A DNA stretch of 64,000 nucleotides from Erysipelotrichaceae bacterium 66202529 (lineage in GTDB: Bacteria > Bacillota_I > Bacilli_A > Erysipelotrichales > Erysipelotrichaceae): assembly GCA_017161075.1 (NCBI GenBank), contig CP046174.1, positions 3,162,001 to 3,226,000 of the forward strand. The letters are read 5' to 3'. The position numbers and the translations under genes are program-made. The notes beneath the pieces were generated by a model. The model saw only the letters and a list, made by a program, of their open reading frames with translations, was not told the origin of the DNA and did no database searches. This document shows positions 61,529 through 64,000 of the stretch, piece after piece (within the stretch, counting starts at the first letter, position 1; each line of letters starts with the position of its first letter).

Positions 61529-61651
61529 ATGAAATGCAAAAACTGCGGATAAGATGAAGATGTACCTTTATGGGTACTGGATGAAATAAATGAGTTTAGC
61601 GATGTTAATCTGTATCAAATGATCTGTTCCGAATGGGATGATATTATGTAA
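61529..61651 (+). pseudogene. small Zn-ribbon ORF with in-frame stop
   Basis: MKCKNCG, then TAA, then in the same frame DEDVPLWVLDEINEFSDVNL to MICSEWDDIM and TAA. Forty codons in all. CxxC near the start and a later Cys suggest a zinc ribbon. Without the stop this would be a small intact protein, so it is a young pseudogene or a misassembled base. The flanking 61231-61528 and 61652-61737 show no gene. Confidence 0.4.
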
Positions 61652-61737
61652 AAAAAATTGTCTATGCACTGAATTACTTAATTCAACATTTTTATAATAC
61701 CCTTTTTCTAATCGCCGCATCGAAATTCTTATTATAC

Positions 61738-61759
61738 GAAAAAAAGCCGATTTCTCGGC
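61738..61759 (-). terminator. his operon terminator
   Basis: GCCGA, GAAA, TCGGC on the minus strand followed by a T-run of seven. It directly abuts the hisE stop. Confidence 0.85.
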
Positions 61760-62083
61760 CTACAGATGCTCAATCGGTTTTCGCTCTGCCTTCAGATTGT
61801 GCGTTTTCTGAGCACGTCGCTTCAGCTCGGCATTGACATCCTCCATAGAGATGCCCTTCTCTACCATCAGCACGGTCAGATGATACAGCAGATCACCGAT
61901 TTCATTGATCTGATCCTCTCTGGTCTGTATCAGAGAGGCAATCACAACCTCGGTACACTCCTCACCGACCTTTTTTAAAATCTTCTCCAGCCCCTTTTCA
62001 AATAAATAGGTGGTATAGCTGCCTTCCTCTTTATGCGCCTTGCGATCCTTTATCGTTTCATATAATGCATCTAGCTCGTTCAT
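61760..62083 (-). CDS. hisE: phosphoribosyl-ATP pyrophosphatase
   Basis: The ATG at 62083 ([15 protein letters not shown]) overlaps the hisI stop by 4 bp. 107 residues with the HisE helix bundle and metal motif ([29 protein letters not shown]). Second step of histidine biosynthesis: releases pyrophosphate from PR-ATP. Here it is a separate protein, not the fused HisIE. Last gene of the operon. Confidence 0.93.
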   Translation of the reverse strand: MNELDALYETIKDRKAHKEEGSYTTYLFEKGLEKILKKVGEECTEVVIASLIQTREDQINEIGDLLYHLTVLMVEKGISMEDVNAELKRRAQKTHNLKAERKPIEHL

Positions 62084-62406
62084 ACTTCCTCTCCCTCCAT
62101 ATTTCGGTAAAAGCAACTCGTGTGTCCTGTATGGCAGGCAGCACCGACCTGCTCCACCAGTAACAGAATCGTATCCTCATCACAATCAATACGAATATCC
62201 TTCACATACTGATAATGCCCGCTGGTTTCTCCCTTGATCCACAGCTCCTGACGGCTTCTGCTGTAATAGGTCGCACGTCCGGTATCCATCGTCATGCGCA
62301 GACTTTCCGAATTCATATACGCAAGCATGAGGACAGCATGCGTATGCACATCCTGTACAATGACAGGAACAAGTCCGTTTCCTTTATCAAAATTCACCTG
62401 TATCAT
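62080..62406 (-). CDS. hisI: phosphoribosyl-AMP cyclohydrolase
   Basis: 108 residues. [28 protein letters not shown] (metal Asp cluster) and [10 protein letters not shown] (zinc Cys/His) are all present. Third step of the pathway, opening the purine ring of PR-AMP. The stop overlaps hisE (ATGA) and its start overlaps the hisF stop. Confidence 0.95.
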   Translation of the reverse strand: MIQVNFDKGNGLVPVIVQDVHTHAVLMLAYMNSESLRMTMDTGRATYYSRSRQELWIKGETSGHYQYVKDIRIDCDEDTILLLVEQVGAACHTGHTSCFYRNMEGEEV

Positions 62407-63164
62407 ATACGTACCGCGATTCCTTTCTCCTTCAGATAGCGCTTTACCTGTGGAATGGTAACCTCCTTATAATGGAACATGCTTGCCGCTAGTGCCGCAT
62501 CGCTGGCATCCTGTTCAAATACCTGCGCAAAATGCTCCAGAGCTCCGCAGCCTCCCGATGCAATCACCGGTACATCCACCAAATCATGCACAGCCTTGCA
62601 CAGCTCGATATCAAAGCCCTGCTTTGTACCATCCGCGTCCATGCTGGTAAGCAGAATCTCTCCTGCCCCAAGGCGTACACCTTCCACTACCCACTCCAGC
62701 AAATCCATACCGGTATCCTCACGTCCTCCGGCCACAAATACATTCCATCCGCTGCCATCCTCACGGCGTTTTCCATCGACTGCCAATACGATACACTGGT
62801 TGCCGAACATTTCTGCCCCCTGCCGGATCAGCTCCTTATTTCTAACCGCCGCAGAATTTAGAGATACCTTGTCCGCTCCTGCCAGCAGCATTTTTCGAAT
62901 ATCCTCCACACTACGGATACCGCCGCCAACCGTAAACGGAATAAAGATTTCACGGGCTACCCGCTCCACCACCTGTACCATGGTATCCCGCTGTTCATGC
63001 GTTGCCGTGATATCCAGAAATACCAGCTCATCAGCTCCCTGCTCATAATAGGCTCTTGCCAGATCAACCGGATCACCGACTTCCTTCAACCCGACAAAAT
63101 TGATTCCCTTAACAACCTTGCCGTCTTTTACATCCAGGCATGGGATGATGCGCTTTGTATGCAT
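62403..63164 (-). CDS. hisF: imidazole glycerol phosphate synthase, cyclase subunit
   Basis: The ATG at 63164 ([20 protein letters not shown]) is chosen; the frame is open further but without family sequence. 253 residues, beta/alpha barrel with the two catalytic Asp (CLDVKDG and [13 protein letters not shown]) and phosphate loops ([23 protein letters not shown]). With HisH it makes IGP and AICAR. Four-base gap from hisA. Confidence 0.95.
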   Translation of the reverse strand: MHTKRIIPCLDVKDGKVVKGINFVGLKEVGDPVDLARAYYEQGADELVFLDITATHEQRDTMVQVVERVAREIFIPFTVGGGIRSVEDIRKMLLAGADKVSLNSAAVRNKELIRQGAEMFGNQCIVLAVDGKRREDGSGWNVFVAGGREDTGMDLLEWVVEGVRLGAGEILLTSMDADGTKQGFDIELCKAVHDLVDVPVIASGGCGALEHFAQVFEQDASDAALAASMFHYKEVTIPQVKRYLKEKGIAVRI

Positions 63165-63168
63165 ATGA

Positions 63169-63885
63169 TTACTCCTTACAAAGCGCAATCGCCTGGGACA
63201 GAGACAATGTTTCGGCATACATTGCCTTGCCGGTGATCGCACCGTAAATATCCAGCTCCTTTAATGCGCGGATATGGGATATATCCTTAATACCGCCGGA
63301 AGCGATAATATTGATGGATACTGTTTTCTTCAGCTCCGCCAGCATCTCCGTATTCGGCCCTCTCATCGTTCCGTCTCTGGAAATATCCGTCACGATGATG
63401 GTCTTTACTCCGACAGCCTCCATCTGAATCGCAAAGTCGATATACTGTACTTCGCTTTCCTGCAGCCAGCCATGACCACAAACCATACCGTTTTTACAAT
63501 CAATGCCAACGGCGATTTTTTCTTTATACATTGAAACCGCCTCCCGCAGGAAATCCGGATTCTCTATGGCTGCTGTGCCTAAAATAACACGGCTGATGCC
63601 CTGCTCCAGATAAAACCGCACATCCTCCATGCTGCGGATACCGCCGCCAACCTCTACCGGTATGGACAGACTCTGCGCTGTTTTCACAATGCTGTCCTGA
63701 TTGATTTTCTTTCCCTCTTTGGCACCGTTGAGATCGACCATATGCACATATTCCGCCCCCTGCTGTTCAAAGGCTCTGGCAATATCCGCAATGCTGTCAC
63801 CCACACATTCCTTTTGCTCATAATCTCCCTGGTACAGCCGTACCGGCTGCTGATCCAGGATGTCGATTGCCGGTAAAATTATCAT
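63169..63885 (-). CDS. hisA: ProFAR isomerase
   Basis: The ATG at 63885 follows AAGGAGGAATTTGT. 238 residues, beta/alpha barrel with catalytic Asp ([19 protein letters not shown] and [14 protein letters not shown]) and phosphate loops ([24 protein letters not shown]). The start overlaps the end of hisH (ATGA). Confidence 0.95.
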   Translation of the reverse strand: MIILPAIDILDQQPVRLYQGDYEQKECVGDSIADIARAFEQQGAEYVHMVDLNGAKEGKKINQDSIVKTAQSLSIPVEVGGGIRSMEDVRFYLEQGISRVILGTAAIENPDFLREAVSMYKEKIAVGIDCKNGMVCGHGWLQESEVQYIDFAIQMEAVGVKTIIVTDISRDGTMRGPNTEMLAELKKTVSINIIASGGIKDISHIRALKELDIYGAITGKAMYAETLSLSQAIALCKE

Positions 63886-64000
63886 ACAAATTCCTCCTTG
63901 AACCACCGCAGAAGCTGCAGTCCGTCCTCACCGCTTTTTTCAGGATGAAACTGCGCCCCGACCACATTGTCCCTTCGTACAAGCCCCGGTATGCGCATCC
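63882..64000 (-). CDS. hisH: imidazole glycerol phosphate synthase, glutaminase subunit (partial, 3' end)
   Basis: Translating the last 119 bases on the minus strand gives RRDNVVGAQFHPEKSGEDGL then QLLRWFKEEF and a stop at 63884-63882. QFHPEKSG is the HisH C-terminal signature with the catalytic His and Glu. The rest lies beyond the window. First visible gene of hisH-A-F-I-E; upstream his genes probably continue to the right. Confidence 0.93.
   Translation of the reverse strand, partial: MRIPGLVRRDNVVGAQFHPEKSGEDGLQLLRWFKEEFV

Noticed and set aside
61529..61651. Stop-codon recoding of the small CxxC protein
   Set aside because: The codon is TAA, which is not used for selenocysteine or pyrrolysine, and no recoding signal is seen.
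1..64000. tRNA, rRNA and CRISPR arrays
   Set aside because: None recognised on either strand by eye.

Overview
The window looks like a low-to-moderate G+C Firmicute chromosome, most likely an Erysipelotrichaceae gut bacterium of the [Clostridium] innocuum type. This is an inference from gene style (SipW-type signal peptidases, strong GGAGG ribosome sites, a Tn916-type integrase, an AraC/ECF/ABC cargo operon) and not from any database match. No rRNA, tRNA or CRISPR array was seen.

Positions 1 to about 22,150 form an accessory island next to the 3' end of rlmD. It carries ParA, a frameshifted ParB and three identical 18-bp parS-like palindromes at 65, 20040 and 21941. It also has an Xre regulator sharing a promoter module with parA, two phage-type sigma-like proteins and a resolvase-like protein without a catalytic domain. 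Its core is a 15.6-kb, one-direction locus (about 17.5 kb back to 1.9 kb): LytTR regulator, small protein, degenerate-GGDEF/EAL protein, SipW peptidase, fibre-type protein, Pro/Asp-repeat surface protein, second SipW peptidase, two more fibre-type proteins, and a 2,610-residue secreted protein with nearly 40 V/IYGGG repeats. Just upstream, two exact 25-bp inverted repeats flank 382 bp that carries a terminator, and a tyrosine recombinase gene ends 4 bp beyond the second repeat. I read this as an invertible ON/OFF switch for the surface locus.

Positions 22.2-27.1 kb are ordinary chromosome: rlmD, a YihY-type membrane protein, a lipoprotein, a pyrophosphatase, an FMN enzyme and part of a thioredoxin-like gene. 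That gene is split by an integrative mobilizable element (about 27.15-41.22 kb) with integrase, excisionase, a MOBQ relaxase with oriT, out-of-frame genes overlapping the relaxase, and a cargo of AraC regulator, ECF transporter and two ABC exporters. The other half of the split gene lies at about 41.3 kb.

Positions 41.3-64.0 kb are chromosome again: an ArsR / methyltransferase / CadA metal-resistance operon with its operator, glycerate kinase with an amino-acid symporter, several small enzymes, corA, two AraC-GyrI regulators, a YeiH transporter, a few decayed genes, and a histidine operon (hisH-A-F-I-E) running off the right edge. Upstream of corA sits a 25-codon leader peptide beginning MSPEPESP, overlapped by mutually exclusive hairpins. 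This resembles in logic the Salmonella mgtL Mg2+-sensing leader and is one of the two most interesting observations, with the invertible switch.
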